Assembly (NCBI RefSeq): GCF_001077815.2
Contig: NZ_CP011310.1
Location: 992,001-1,056,000, forward strand
Length of the DNA stretch: 64,000 bases
Reading direction: 5' to 3'
DNA from: Aurantiacibacter atlanticus
Lineage (GTDB): Bacteria > Pseudomonadota > Alphaproteobacteria > Sphingomonadales > Sphingomonadaceae
The translations under genes were made by a program, and so were the position numbers. Positions 36,870 to 45,889 of the stretch are shown here, in pieces. The notes under the pieces were generated by a model. That model searched no databases, was not told where the DNA came from, and saw nothing but the letters and a program-made list of their open reading frames with translations. Numbering within the stretch: the stretch's first letter is position 1; the number at the start of each line of letters is the position of its first letter.

Positions 36870-38414
36870 ATGCCAACAAGATCATTTGTGTCGTTTCAGC
36901 CTGCACCAAGCAGGGTTGGAGAGCCGCCCAGTACTAACGCCCTATTCAGTGCATTCCTCTCCTCTCTGTCGGTTGAAGAGGGAACCGCCTGTGCGGTCCT
37001 GTACAGCGCAGCGATCCGCCATTTTCTGTGTTGGCTGGGACTACGCGGGATTGCGCTCGGGACGGTTGATGATCGCATCGTGCGCCGTTTTGAGCAGCAT
37101 CGATGCCGGTGCCCAAGGTATTCAGCGCAAGCGACAGCCTACAAGGCCGATCTTGCGGCGCGTGTCAGGCGCTTTGTCCGGTTTCTCGAAGACCAGGGTT
37201 ACATCGACGTAGCCGATGGGATTTACGATCTCGGGCGTCATCTTGCTGACTATTCGCATATGATCGATGGCCTCCAACTCGCGAAGGGGGTGGCGCAAGC
37301 CTACCGTTCAGAGGCGGAGCACTTCGCGGCCTGGCTGCGGGTATCGCGATGTCCATGGACCGATGTCGATGACACGGTCACCAAACAGTATGCCGATCAC
37401 GATTGTCGGTGCCCGGTTTTCCGCAAGCGCGGCAAGCTGACCACTTCCGGCAGGAAGCGACGGCGGCGTTGCACACGGCACTTCGTTGAGTTTCTTCGTG
37501 ATCGGCGCGCCATCGCTCCGGTCGCGGTGAAGGTGGTCGAAGATCCGCAGGTCGCGGCATATGTCGGTTGGCTCAGGCAGGATCGAGGCGTGACCGACGA
37601 GACGATCCGGCGATACCGGGCAGAGATTGAGCGGCTGATGCCCATGCTCGGCGCGCCGGCACAATGGGATGCTGCCACTCTGCGAGATGCGTTCGAGCGT
37701 CGCAGCAAGGAGATCCCGGGATCGGCTTCGCTGCTCGCCACGATCATGAGGAGCTATCTTCGGTTTCTTATTGGCCGAGGCCAATGCCGCCCAGCGCTGC
37801 TGCACGCAATGCCTTCCGTACGGAGATACCGGCTTTCGGCATTGCCGCGCTACATCGACCCGGCAACGATCGAGAGGATCATTGCAGCCTGCCCGACAGG
37901 TCGGCCGGTGGAAGTTCGGGATAAGGCGATCATTCTCCTGCTTGCCAGACTTGGCCTGCGAGCAGGAGATATTCGGGATATGCGTCTCGACGATATCGAT
38001 TGGCGATCCGGCCATCTGAAGGTCAAGGGCAAGACGCGTCGACCGGATCGTTTGCCATTGCCACAGGGTGTTGGCGACGCGATCCTGGCATATCTTGCTG
38101 CGGCCCGCCCGACGGCCATCGAAGCGCACCTGTTCTTGCGTTCGCAAGCCCCGTTCCGGCCATTCAGTTCGTCAGCCGAGATCGCCGGCATCGTTGCACG
38201 CACACTCGAGCGCGGCGGGATCGAAGGTCTGCCGACCGGATCGCACATATTCCGGCATTCGCTTGCAACCAACATGCTGCGCTCTGGTGCAGGCCTGGAG
38301 TCCATCGGGACCATCCTGCGCCACAGCTCGCCCGAGACCACCGCCATTTACGCCAAGACCGATCTGCCGATGCTCTTGAAGATCGCACAACCCTGGCCCG
38401 GAGACCTGTCATGA
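36870..38414 (+). CDS. RIT element tyrosine recombinase A
   Basis: A 514-residue tyrosine recombinase, the longest of the trio, with an N-terminal Cys/His-containing region (RRFEQHRCRCPRY, HDCRCPVFRKRGKL) that may bind metal. The SAM-like core-binding domain follows (about residues 220-310). The catalytic domain has Arg in LARLGLRAGDIRDMRLDDIDW, HxxR in HIFRHSLATNML and Tyr in TTAIYAKTDLPML. The three proteins probably act together on the inverted-repeat ends, as inferred for RIT elements. The stop overlaps the next start by 4 bases (ATGA). Confidence 0.88.
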   Translation: MPTRSFVSFQPAPSRVGEPPSTNALFSAFLSSLSVEEGTACAVLYSAAIRHFLCWLGLRGIALGTVDDRIVRRFEQHRCRCPRYSAQATAYKADLAARVRRFVRFLEDQGYIDVADGIYDLGRHLADYSHMIDGLQLAKGVAQAYRSEAEHFAAWLRVSRCPWTDVDDTVTKQYADHDCRCPVFRKRGKLTTSGRKRRRRCTRHFVEFLRDRRAIAPVAVKVVEDPQVAAYVGWLRQDRGVTDETIRRYRAEIERLMPMLGAPAQWDAATLRDAFERRSKEIPGSASLLATIMRSYLRFLIGRGQCRPALLHAMPSVRRYRLSALPRYIDPATIERIIAACPTGRPVEVRDKAIILLLARLGLRAGDIRDMRLDDIDWRSGHLKVKGKTRRPDRLPLPQGVGDAILAYLAAARPTAIEAHLFLRSQAPFRPFSSSAEIAGIVARTLERGGIEGLPTGSHIFRHSLATNMLRSGAGLESIGTILRHSSPETTAIYAKTDLPMLLKIAQPWPGDLS

Positions 38415-39325
38415 TAAACGCACAGATTTCGCGGTACGTCGCTTTGCATCGCAGCCTCGGTCGCAAATTTTTCGAGCAGGAGCGCCTGCTTCGCAAGTTC
38501 GGCACCTACGCGACTGGCTTCGGAGACAGCCACACCCGTATCGACCGCATCTACGACTGGTGCCGAGCGACGACTTCGCAGAACACCGCGCGGACCGGCT
38601 TCACTTTCGTGCGCAACTTCTGCTTGTTTGCCCATGCCGAGGATCCAGCCAACCAGGTTCCGCCCGCCGGTGTGTTTGGCCGGGGGAAGCGTCCGCGACC
38701 AACGCCGCACATCATCCAACCGGAACAGGTCCGGGCGATCATGAAGGCGGCGCTCGATCTTCCGCCCAAGGGCATGATCAGTCCCTTCACCTATCATTAC
38801 CTGTTCGGTCTGCTGGCGGCGACCGGTCTGAGGATTTCCGAAGCTCTAGCACTACAGTGCGACGATCTGGTCGAAGACGGTCTGATCGTCCGCGACGGCA
38901 AGTTCGGCAAGCAGCGCCTAATCGCCTTGCAGCCATCAATCCGTCAGGCTCTCGAGGCCTATCTCGCAACCCGGGCAAGGCTCGGTGCCACGGGCAACGA
39001 TCTGTTCGTGACGATCCGGGGAAGAGCACCCCATAAGGTCCGCGCCCACGTCGTGTTCGTCAGGCTGGCGCGACAGCTCGGATATCGTGGACCAACCGGG
39101 ACTGCAGGTATGCGGCTTCACGATTTGCGGCATACCTTCGCCGTACGCTCGCTCGAGTCCTGCTCGCCGGACCGGGACGCCGTGACGCATCACATGGCCG
39201 CGCTCAGTGTCTATCTCGGTCACACCTCGGTCGCCAACACCTACTGGTATCTCGAAGCCACGCCAGTGCTGCTGCGCGACATCGCTGCCGCGAGCGAGGA
39301 TCTGTATCTGGGAGAAGCGGCATGA
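38411..39325 (+). CDS. RIT element tyrosine recombinase B
   Basis: A 304-residue tyrosine recombinase. The core-binding domain is at about residues 5-100 (YVALHRSLGRKFFEQERLLRKF). The catalytic domain has Arg in LLAATGLRISEALALQCDDL, HxxR in LHDLRHTFAVRSLE, and Tyr in GHTSVANTYWYLEATP. ATG 38411 is fixed by the 4-base overlap with gene A; upstream codons in the same frame overlap gene A and are not used. It overlaps gene C by 4 bases. Confidence 0.9.
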   Translation: MINAQISRYVALHRSLGRKFFEQERLLRKFGTYATGFGDSHTRIDRIYDWCRATTSQNTARTGFTFVRNFCLFAHAEDPANQVPPAGVFGRGKRPRPTPHIIQPEQVRAIMKAALDLPPKGMISPFTYHYLFGLLAATGLRISEALALQCDDLVEDGLIVRDGKFGKQRLIALQPSIRQALEAYLATRARLGATGNDLFVTIRGRAPHKVRAHVVFVRLARQLGYRGPTGTAGMRLHDLRHTFAVRSLESCSPDRDAVTHHMAALSVYLGHTSVANTYWYLEATPVLLRDIAAASEDLYLGEAA

Positions 39326-40326
39326 CGGCGCTTGCTCCCCATCTCACAGCCTTCCTGCGCGAACATCTGCCGCGGGAACGCGCCGTAAGCCCGCATACGG
39401 TGAAGACCTATGCCAACTGCTTCGTCCTGCTGGTCCGGTTCGCATCCGATCGGCTGAAGCGTCGACCGACCGATCTCGAGATCGAGGATTTCGGCACCGA
39501 CATGATCATGGCCTTTCTCGGCCATGTCGAGGTCGAGCGCGGCAGCTGTGTGCGGACCCGCAATGGCAGGCTCGCTGCGATCAGATCCTTCTTCCGGTAC
39601 ATCGAGTATCGGGTTCCGGCGTGTCTTGACCAGGCGCTTCGGGTTCGATCGATCCCCAGCAAGAAGGCAAACAAAACGCTGATCGATTATCTCGACCGGG
39701 CCGAGATCAAGGCATTACTCGACGCGCCCGATCCTCGGACACGGCTCGGTACGCGCGATCGCGCTATGCTGCACTTGACCTATGCAGCGGGGCTTCGGGT
39801 ATCGGAACTCGTGTCGCTGCAACTGCGCGATTTCCCGGATCGATCGCTCTCGACGGTCCACATCATGGGTAAAGGCCGTCGCGAGCGGGTCTTGCCGCTA
39901 TGGAAAGAGACCCAGTCCGCACTCCGCGCATGGCTTGTCATCCGTCCTGAGACTGAGGTCGCCGAGGTATTTCTCAACGCGAACGGGCAGCCCATCACCC
40001 GCGATGGCTTCGCATTCCGTCTCGCCAAACATGTCAACGCGGCAGCAAAGAAGCAGCCGTCGTTGCTGCGCAAACGAGTCACGCCGCATGTATTGCGTCA
40101 TTCCTGCGCGATGCACACGCTCGCAGCGACAGGCGATATTCGCAAGGTCGCACTATGGCTTGGACATGCCAGCATCCAGAGCACCGAAACATATCTGCGC
40201 GCCGATTCAGAGGAGAAGCTGCGGATTTTGGCTGCGCATGGCGGGCCGGAAATCAGCCCTGGACGCTTCAAGCCGCCGTCAGACACTCTGATCGCCATGC
40301 TCAACGACGTCCGCAAGCGGGCATAG
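39322..40326 (+). CDS. RIT element tyrosine recombinase C
   Basis: A 334-residue XerC/D-like tyrosine recombinase and last gene of the trio. The N-terminal core-binding domain (HTVKTYANCFVLLVRFA) is followed by a catalytic domain. That domain has Arg in TYAAGLRVSELVSLQLRDF, HxxR in HVLRHSCAMHTLAA, and the GHAS...TETYLRAD tyrosine block. It ends 27 bases before the right inverted repeat. Confidence 0.9.
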   Translation: MTALAPHLTAFLREHLPRERAVSPHTVKTYANCFVLLVRFASDRLKRRPTDLEIEDFGTDMIMAFLGHVEVERGSCVRTRNGRLAAIRSFFRYIEYRVPACLDQALRVRSIPSKKANKTLIDYLDRAEIKALLDAPDPRTRLGTRDRAMLHLTYAAGLRVSELVSLQLRDFPDRSLSTVHIMGKGRRERVLPLWKETQSALRAWLVIRPETEVAEVFLNANGQPITRDGFAFRLAKHVNAAAKKQPSLLRKRVTPHVLRHSCAMHTLAATGDIRKVALWLGHASIQSTETYLRADSEEKLRILAAHGGPEISPGRFKPPSDTLIAMLNDVRKRA

Positions 40327-40353
40327 CCTTCGGCCACGCTGCCCCAACCGCAC

Positions 40354-40444
40354 AATTATCTGGAGTAAAATCATGACGAACCGACGCAATCCCGCGCCTC
40401 CGGCTGCGACGCTCGACATAAACTGCGACTGCAAAGAATACGTC
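40354..40444. repeat. right terminal inverted repeat of the RIT element (91 bp), carrying an outward start signal
   Basis: Exact reverse complement of 36742-36832. It contains GGAG at 40362-40365 and ATG at 40373, 7 bases apart, reading outward into the helicase C-terminal half. It ends with core GAATACGTC, after which the helicase frame resumes at ATC GAC TAC. Confidence 0.92.
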
Positions 40445-42211
40445 ATCGACTACCTTGCCAAGAGCTTCCCGGTTCGCCTGATGCAGGTTTTCGTCGATGA
40501 GGAAGGCAATCTTCGCTCCGACGCGATGAGCGACCTGGAGGGCAATCCGGTTTTCTGTCCGCGCGCCGTTGCCGCGCGCGATGCGCTGATCGAGCAGCTC
40601 TGCGCGCTGCCTCCCATCGCCACTGCGCTTGACGCAATCATCGAGCACTTCGGAAGCGAGGCCGTGGCTGAGGTCACGGGCCGGACCCGCAGGCTGGTAT
40701 CGGGCGGCGATGGTCAGCAACGCCTCGAACGGCGAAGCCCGAGCGCCAATGTCGCCGAAGCGCAAAGCTTCATGGAAGGAACCAAGCGCGTCCTGGTCTT
40801 TTCGGATGCGGGCGGTACGGGGCGTTCCTACCATGCCGACCTTGGCTGCCGTAACCAGCAGCGCCGGGTTCATTTTCTGCTCGAGCCGGGCTGGCGTGCC
40901 GACAACGCCATCCAGGGGCTCGGTCGTACCAACCGCACCAACCAGGCTTCGGCCCCGCTGTTCCGCCCGGTAACCACCGACGTGAAAGGCGAACGTCGGT
41001 TCATCTCGACCATTGCGCGCAGGCTCGACGCTTTGGGCGCGCTTACGCGCGGCCAGCGCCAGACCGGCGGACAGAACCTGTTCGACCCGGCAGACAATCT
41101 CGAAAGCGACTATGCGCGCGACGCGCTCAGCCGCTGGTTCCAGCTGCTCTATGACGGCAAGCTCGAAGCCACGAGTTTCGGGAACTTCGTCGAGATGACC
41201 GGCCTCCGGCTTGAAAACCCCGATGGCGGGCTGACCGACAATCTGCCCACGATCCAGCGCTGGCTCAACCGGATCCTCGCCCTGCCGATCGCACTGCAAA
41301 ACGCGATCTTCGAAGAATATATCGGGCTGGTCGAAGCGCGGATCGAAGCTGCGCGCGAGGCGGGAACGCTCGACCAAGGACTCGAGACGGTCAGGGTCGA
41401 TCACTTCACATTGCTTGCCGATGAGCTCCTGCGCACCGATCCCGTGACCGGAGCCGAGACCCGCCTCGTCTCGCTCGAAGTGACCAGGCATCTTCGGCCT
41501 CTTCGACTGCAGCGCCTGGTGCGGATGCACGAGATCGGCAGCCCGCACGCAATCCCGATGCGCAATACGCGCTCGGGCAAAGTCGCACTGTCGGTTCCGG
41601 CCCGTCGTCTTATCGCAGATGACGGGGCGGTAATCGAACGCCGGCGCCTGCTGCGTCCGCTCAAGTCCGCGAATTGGACGCTCGAGGCACTCGCTGAAAG
41701 CCACTGGGAAGAAATCAGTGTGCCCGCGTTTACGAGCGCCTGGCGGGCTGAGGAAGAGGAGGCCGCCGCTTCACCGGTGACCGAGCGCGTCCATCTCGCC
41801 ACCGGGCTGCTGCTCCCGGTCTGGAAACGCCTCCCCGGCGATCATGTCCGCGTCACCCGGCTCGTTGCGGAGGACGGCCAGTCGATCATCGGTCGCGAAG
41901 TGCTCGATATCGATCTCGCTGCGATCGCCGAGACCTTTGGCCTCTCCGGAGTTGCCGGACCATCGGCGGAGCAGATCGGCGACCTCGTCTTCGCCAGCGG
42001 CAAACCGCTGGGCCTCGCAAGCCATGATGCACTTACCGTGAAGCGCTCGCTGGTCGGCGGCGAACAGCGCCTTGAACTGACCGGGTTCTCTCCCGATCGG
42101 CTCGACTGGTACAAGGGGAAGGGCTGCTTCACCGAGATCATCCGCTATCGCACCCGGCTGTTCGTGCCAGTCTCCGCAGCCTCGTCGGTCCTCCCCGCGC
42201 TTGCCGCCTGA
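40373..42211 (+). CDS. strawberry-notch-type helicase, C-terminal part (restarted inside the RIT repeat)
   Basis: A 612-residue frame: 24 codons from the RIT inverted repeat, then 588 codons of the interrupted helicase. The native part has the strawberry-notch C-terminal helicase signature: VLVFSDAGGTGRSYHAD, FLLEPGWRADNAIQGLGRTNRTNQ (arginine-finger region), then GERRFISTIARRLDALGALTRGQRQT. A good Shine-Dalgarno/ATG within the repeat makes a separate C-terminal polypeptide plausible. Whether it can complement the 823-residue N-terminal part is unknown. Confidence 0.82.
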   Translation: MTNRRNPAPPAATLDINCDCKEYVIDYLAKSFPVRLMQVFVDEEGNLRSDAMSDLEGNPVFCPRAVAARDALIEQLCALPPIATALDAIIEHFGSEAVAEVTGRTRRLVSGGDGQQRLERRSPSANVAEAQSFMEGTKRVLVFSDAGGTGRSYHADLGCRNQQRRVHFLLEPGWRADNAIQGLGRTNRTNQASAPLFRPVTTDVKGERRFISTIARRLDALGALTRGQRQTGGQNLFDPADNLESDYARDALSRWFQLLYDGKLEATSFGNFVEMTGLRLENPDGGLTDNLPTIQRWLNRILALPIALQNAIFEEYIGLVEARIEAAREAGTLDQGLETVRVDHFTLLADELLRTDPVTGAETRLVSLEVTRHLRPLRLQRLVRMHEIGSPHAIPMRNTRSGKVALSVPARRLIADDGAVIERRRLLRPLKSANWTLEALAESHWEEISVPAFTSAWRAEEEEAAASPVTERVHLATGLLLPVWKRLPGDHVRVTRLVAEDGQSIIGREVLDIDLAAIAETFGLSGVAGPSAEQIGDLVFASGKPLGLASHDALTVKRSLVGGEQRLELTGFSPDRLDWYKGKGCFTEIIRYRTRLFVPVSAASSVLPALAA

Positions 42212-42250
42212 TTGCTCGGGCAGACCCCAATCTCAGAATGAGAGTGGAGG

Positions 42251-42315
42251 GAGCCCTTTGGGCTTGTGGGCCTCGTGATCCTCACCTGCGCCTTCATTCC
42301 ATCAGGAGAACACCC
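42251..42315 (+). promoter_or_regulatory. leader hairpins before the ParB-like gene
   Basis: Hairpin 1 is AGCCC-TTT-GGGCT (42252-42264). CCTG (42285-42288) can pair with CAGG (42303-42306) of the Shine-Dalgarno segment ATCAGGAG. It is related to the ArdC and strawberry-notch leaders, with a weaker second stem. Confidence 0.4.
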
Positions 42316-44310
42316 ATGATCCAGTCGATTCCCTTGAAGAAGCTCGCTGCGAGCCCGCGCAACGTTCGCAAGTCGAGCGACGTGCTGGCCGACCTCCAGC
42401 TGCGGGCAGACATTGCCGCGCGCGGCTTGCTGCAGAACCTGGTCGTACGCAAAGGAAAGCGCGGCAAGTTCGAGGTCGAGGCCGGCGGTCGCCGTCTCGC
42501 CGCGCTGCAGGCGCTGGCCGAAGAGGGCACCCTGCCGATGAACCACGAAGTAACTTGCCTCGTCATCGAAGGCGAGGAAAGCGAAGTGCGCGAGGCCAGC
42601 CTTGCCGAGAATTTCCAGCGTCTCGCGATGAATCCGGCCGACGAGGCGCAGGCCTTCGCTTCCATCATCGAGGCGGGGGCTACCACCGAAGACGTGGCGC
42701 GCCGCTTCGGCCTCACCGTCCGGTTCGTCGAAGGACGTCTGCGTTTGGCAAGTCTCGCGCCCTGCGTCTTCGAAGCCCTCGCCGAAGGCACGATCACGCT
42801 CGACATGGCCAAGGCCTACGGCGCGATCTCGGACGTCGAGCGCCAGGCGCATGTCTATGCCGAGCTGCAAGATGCTTGGTACCAGATCACGCCGGACACG
42901 ATCCGCCGCATGGTGCTCGATGCCACGGTGCGCGGTTCCGATCCACGCGCTGTTCTTGTCGGTCGCGATGCCTACCTCGCTGCGGGTGGCCGGATCGAGC
43001 GCGAACTGTTCGATGATGATGCCAGCGAAAGCTGGATCGATGTCGCGCTGCTCGAAGACCTCGCGCACAAGGCCATGGAAGAGGCGGCAGAAAAGACTGC
43101 CCTCGAACATGGCATTGCTTGGGTTCGGCCGACGCTTGGCACCTATGTCAGCCATGACCTCGTTGAAGGTCTCGGCCGTCTGCCTTGCGAGCCTGCGCCG
43201 ATGACCGAACAGGAAGTACAAGAGCTCGGCGAGCTCGAGGCTGACTACGACCGCGTCGCCGCCGTGCTCGAAGACGAAGACAGCGACGAGGACGAGGTCG
43301 CCAAGGCCGAACTGGAACTGGTGGTGATCGACCGCTCGATGCGCGCGCTCAATGATCGTCCCCCCGTGCTTGCCAATGAACTGAAGGCCGAAGCAGGTGC
43401 CTTCATCGTCCTCTCGCGCGATGGCGAGCCGACATTTGTCCCGCAATATTACACGGAGACGGAGGTCATTACCGACGAAGATGGCGCGATCGAGGCAGTG
43501 GAAGAGAGCGGTGGGCCAAGGTCCAAGGGCAGTTCGCTGTCGCAGCGACTGCTCGACGAGCTCGCGATGCAGCGCCGCGACATCCTGGCGATCCATCTCG
43601 CGAACGATCCAGCGCTTGCTCTCGACTTCATGGTCTTCACGCTCGCCGATGCCGATGGGCACGACTGGCGCGCGAAAAAGGCGTCGACACTTGTCGGCTC
43701 AGTCGCGTCCGGCCCGATTACCGGGTTCGAGGCCAAGGATGCACCGGCTAGTGCCGCGCTAGCTGAGTTCGCCGGGTCGCTCGATGAAAGCTGGCGTGCG
43801 GATGAAAGTGATGTCGAACGATTTGCCAGGTTCCGGGCGCTAACCGACGAGGCGCGCTCGGCCTGGCTTGGCCATGTCGTATCCCGCACGCTGGTTGCCA
43901 GTCTTGCCTGCGAAGGCGAGCGCTCGGTGCCGATGCACGAGGCGCTCGGCTCGTTGCTCGAAATCGAGACCGCGCATTGGTGGCGTCCCACCGCGGCAAA
44001 CTATTTCGACCGCGTGGCCAAGGCCCGTACGCTCGAAGCGCTCGATGCCGCTGGCGGTCCGGAACTTGTCAGTCGCTATGCTGCCTCGAAGAAGGCGGAA
44101 CTGGCGAGCGCTGCCGAGCGCATCTTCTCGGGCAACTTCATCGGCGAGCCCGACGCCAAGGAACGGGCGCAGGCCTGGGTCCCTTCGATTATGCGGTTCA
44201 CTGATGCTGACGTTCCAGCCGATCTCGAGGAAGAAGCGTCGGCTGATGACCACGCCGATGAAACGGTCAGCAGCGATGGGACCGACGAAATTGCCGAGCA
44301 GGCTGCCTGA
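42316..44310 (+). CDS. ParB/Srx-domain protein of mobile elements
   Basis: A 664-residue protein. An N-terminal ParB nuclease-like domain (IPLKKLAASPRNVRKSSD, RGLLQNLVVRK, EAGGRRLAALQAL, then EASLAENFQRLAMNPADEAQAF) is followed by a helix-turn-helix (TTEDVARRFGLTVRFVEGRLRLASL). A long C-terminal region of unknown fold includes a very acidic stretch (DRVAAVLEDEDSDEDEVAK). Such large ParB-like proteins are common on sphingomonad plasmids and ICEs. The role is not necessarily partition: no parA is adjacent. ATG 42316 has ATCAGGAG upstream. Confidence 0.83.
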   Translation: MIQSIPLKKLAASPRNVRKSSDVLADLQLRADIAARGLLQNLVVRKGKRGKFEVEAGGRRLAALQALAEEGTLPMNHEVTCLVIEGEESEVREASLAENFQRLAMNPADEAQAFASIIEAGATTEDVARRFGLTVRFVEGRLRLASLAPCVFEALAEGTITLDMAKAYGAISDVERQAHVYAELQDAWYQITPDTIRRMVLDATVRGSDPRAVLVGRDAYLAAGGRIERELFDDDASESWIDVALLEDLAHKAMEEAAEKTALEHGIAWVRPTLGTYVSHDLVEGLGRLPCEPAPMTEQEVQELGELEADYDRVAAVLEDEDSDEDEVAKAELELVVIDRSMRALNDRPPVLANELKAEAGAFIVLSRDGEPTFVPQYYTETEVITDEDGAIEAVEESGGPRSKGSSLSQRLLDELAMQRRDILAIHLANDPALALDFMVFTLADADGHDWRAKKASTLVGSVASGPITGFEAKDAPASAALAEFAGSLDESWRADESDVERFARFRALTDEARSAWLGHVVSRTLVASLACEGERSVPMHEALGSLLEIETAHWWRPTAANYFDRVAKARTLEALDAAGGPELVSRYAASKKAELASAAERIFSGNFIGEPDAKERAQAWVPSIMRFTDADVPADLEEEASADDHADETVSSDGTDEIAEQAA

Positions 44311-44340
44311 CCCCTCCTGACAGGTCCAGGTCACTCGGCG

Positions 44341-44374
44341 GGCGGTCCGTCCTTTTCGGGATGGGCCGCCTTTT
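44341..44374 (+). terminator. Rho-independent terminator after the ParB-like gene
   Basis: GGCGGTCCGTCC pairs with GGGATGGGCCGCC around TTTTC, followed by TTTTCGCG. The stem contains wobble pairs but is long and GC-rich. Confidence 0.65.
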
Positions 44375-44420
44375 CGCGTTTCCCCCGTTTGTCGCCCGTT
44401 TCAGAGAGGCGAGAGGAGAG

Positions 44421-44477
44421 GGAGCTTTGCTCTTCCTGAACCGGGGCATGTCCGTTCCGGCGATCAGGAGACCTCCC
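44421..44477 (+). promoter_or_regulatory. two-hairpin leader that pairs the Shine-Dalgarno site of ardC
   Basis: Hairpin 1 is GAGC-TTT-GCTC (44422-44432). Hairpin 2 joins TTCCTGA (44433-44439) to TCAGGAG (44464-44470), which holds the Shine-Dalgarno site. The inner stem CCGG/CCGG (44441-44444, 44457-44460) encloses the shared GGCATGTCC core. Confidence 0.6.
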
Positions 44478-45407
44478 ATGACCAAGTCCCGCCGCACTGC
44501 TTCAGCTTCGCCAGCCCAGCGCATCACCGCCGCCATCATCGAAAAGCTCGAGCAAGGCACCAAGCCCTGGGTCAAGCCATGGCGCGGTGTGCCGGTCTCG
44601 CGGCCCATGCGCTCTTGCGGGACGCCCTATCGCGGCATGAATACCTTCTGGCTTTGGATGGTGGCCGATGCTTGTGGCTATGCCTCGCCTTACTGGATGA
44701 CCTACCGCCAGTGTCAGGCGCACGGGGGCCAGGTCCGCAAGGGTGAGAAATCGACCATCGCGATCTTCTACAAGAGTTACACCAAGAAAGTCGAAAGCCC
44801 CGAAGGCGAAGTAGACACCGAAAACCGGCGCGTGCTCAAGGCCTATGCGGTGTTCAATGCCGACCAGTGCGATGGCCTCCCGGAGTTCTACCATCCCAAG
44901 CCACTGGTTGCCGCGCTTGAGCCTGAAGGGCGCGAAGACCGGCTCGATGCCTTCTTCGCCGAAATCGGCGCAGAACTGCGCCATCATGGTGCTCAGGCCT
45001 ATTACGAGCCGCTGCGCGACCGCGTCACCATGCCGCCAACCGAACTCTTCGAAGCCTATGACCACTACTATGCGACACTCGCGCATGAGCTGTCGCACTG
45101 GACGGGACATTCTTCGCGGCTCGACCGCGATCTCAAAAACCGTTTCGGCAGCGACGCCTATGCCGCCGAGGAACTGATTGCTGAGCTCTCCTCGGCCATC
45201 CTTGGAGCTGAATTGGGACTTCCGGTTACCCACCTCGACCATCACGCCAGCTACATCGCGTCCTGGCTCAAAATCCTCAAATCGGACGAGCGCGCAATTC
45301 TGACGGCTGCGGCAAAGGCAGAAGAAGCAGCGAGCCTGCTCCTCGAACTGGGTGGTCACCGATCCTGCGGAAGCGAGGACGATATCGACCTTGCCCATGC
45401 GGCCTGA
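44478..45407 (+). CDS. ArdC-type antirestriction protein with zincin metallopeptidase domain
   Basis: A 309-residue protein. The N-terminal ArdC single-stranded-DNA-binding domain (ITAAIIEKLEQGTKPWVKPWRG, YRGMNTFWLWMVADACGYASPYWMTYRQ, EKSTIAIFYKSY) precedes a C-terminal zincin domain with HELSHWTGHSSRLDRD (HExxH) and AAEELIAELSSAILGAELG. ArdC proteins protect incoming DNA from host restriction during conjugation. ATG 44478 follows ATCAGGAG. The neighbourhood of other transfer-linked genes supports the role. Confidence 0.87.
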   Translation: MTKSRRTASASPAQRITAAIIEKLEQGTKPWVKPWRGVPVSRPMRSCGTPYRGMNTFWLWMVADACGYASPYWMTYRQCQAHGGQVRKGEKSTIAIFYKSYTKKVESPEGEVDTENRRVLKAYAVFNADQCDGLPEFYHPKPLVAALEPEGREDRLDAFFAEIGAELRHHGAQAYYEPLRDRVTMPPTELFEAYDHYYATLAHELSHWTGHSSRLDRDLKNRFGSDAYAAEELIAELSSAILGAELGLPVTHLDHHASYIASWLKILKSDERAILTAAAKAEEAASLLLELGGHRSCGSEDDIDLAHAA

Positions 45408-45421
45408 GCGGGAGACCGGAT

Positions 45422-45838
45422 ATGGGACGTTCCGTCAGCTATCCGACCGGCTCCGTGGTGGCCTTTCGCCTGCTTGATGACAGCGAAGACGACGATGTCG
45501 ACTGGGTCTACGAGTGCCTCGTCGACGAGATCATGGATGTTGCGAAGGCGGCCTTTCCTAGCTTCGAGCGCTTCGATGGATGGCGCGACCGCGAGGATCG
45601 TATCCTCCTGCGCAACGCCTATGCCGATTGCGGCGTATCGACCTATTGCGGCCTTGCCGCGATTTGGCTCGTCGAGCGCGACGATCCCCGGTATTGGGAG
45701 GCCGATTTCTACAAACCACGAACGGCGAGAGCACGGCACTGGCTTGGCCAGGTGTCGGGCAGGTTCATCGACCTGTTTGGCAAGCTGCGCCTGGTCGGTC
45801 GGTTCTCGAATGGCGAAGCAGTGTTCAAGCGCCCATAA
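45422..45838 (+). CDS. hypothetical protein, 138 residues
   Basis: Not recognised. It starts 15 bases after ardC, so it is probably in the same transcript. The sequence has an acidic patch (LLDDSEDDDVDWVYECLVDEIMDVAKAAF) and an aromatic-rich second half (YWEADFYKPRTARARHWLGQVSGRF). No signal peptide, membrane segment or known catalytic motif is seen. Confidence 0.6.
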   Translation: MGRSVSYPTGSVVAFRLLDDSEDDDVDWVYECLVDEIMDVAKAAFPSFERFDGWRDREDRILLRNAYADCGVSTYCGLAAIWLVERDDPRYWEADFYKPRTARARHWLGQVSGRFIDLFGKLRLVGRFSNGEAVFKRP

Positions 45839-45889
45839 TGTTGCATTTGAGCGCTGAATGTATATATCGTGCATATGAAAGGAAGCGTT

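Larger units (their letters stand above)
36742..40444 (+). mobile_element. RIT element (recombinase in trio) inserted in the strawberry-notch gene
   Basis: Three tyrosine recombinase genes in one orientation, overlapping by 4 bases at each junction, between perfect 91-bp inverted repeats. This is the defining layout of RIT elements. It sits precisely between the two in-frame halves of a helicase gene: the core GAATAYGTC occurs at both junctions, so removal between the cores restores ...REYV-IDYLA.... The outer left edge may include the palindrome at 36722-36741. Confidence 0.9.

Noticed and set aside
40301..41704. 467-codon open frame on the minus strand
   Set aside because: Antisense to the helicase C-terminal half. 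No Shine-Dalgarno site and no recognisable product. Its C-terminal end derives from the RIT repeat.
42145..43662. 505-codon open frame on the minus strand
   Set aside because: Lies antisense to the ParB-like gene, which has clear domains. The frame is open because of the GC-rich codon pattern; its translation matches no domain.
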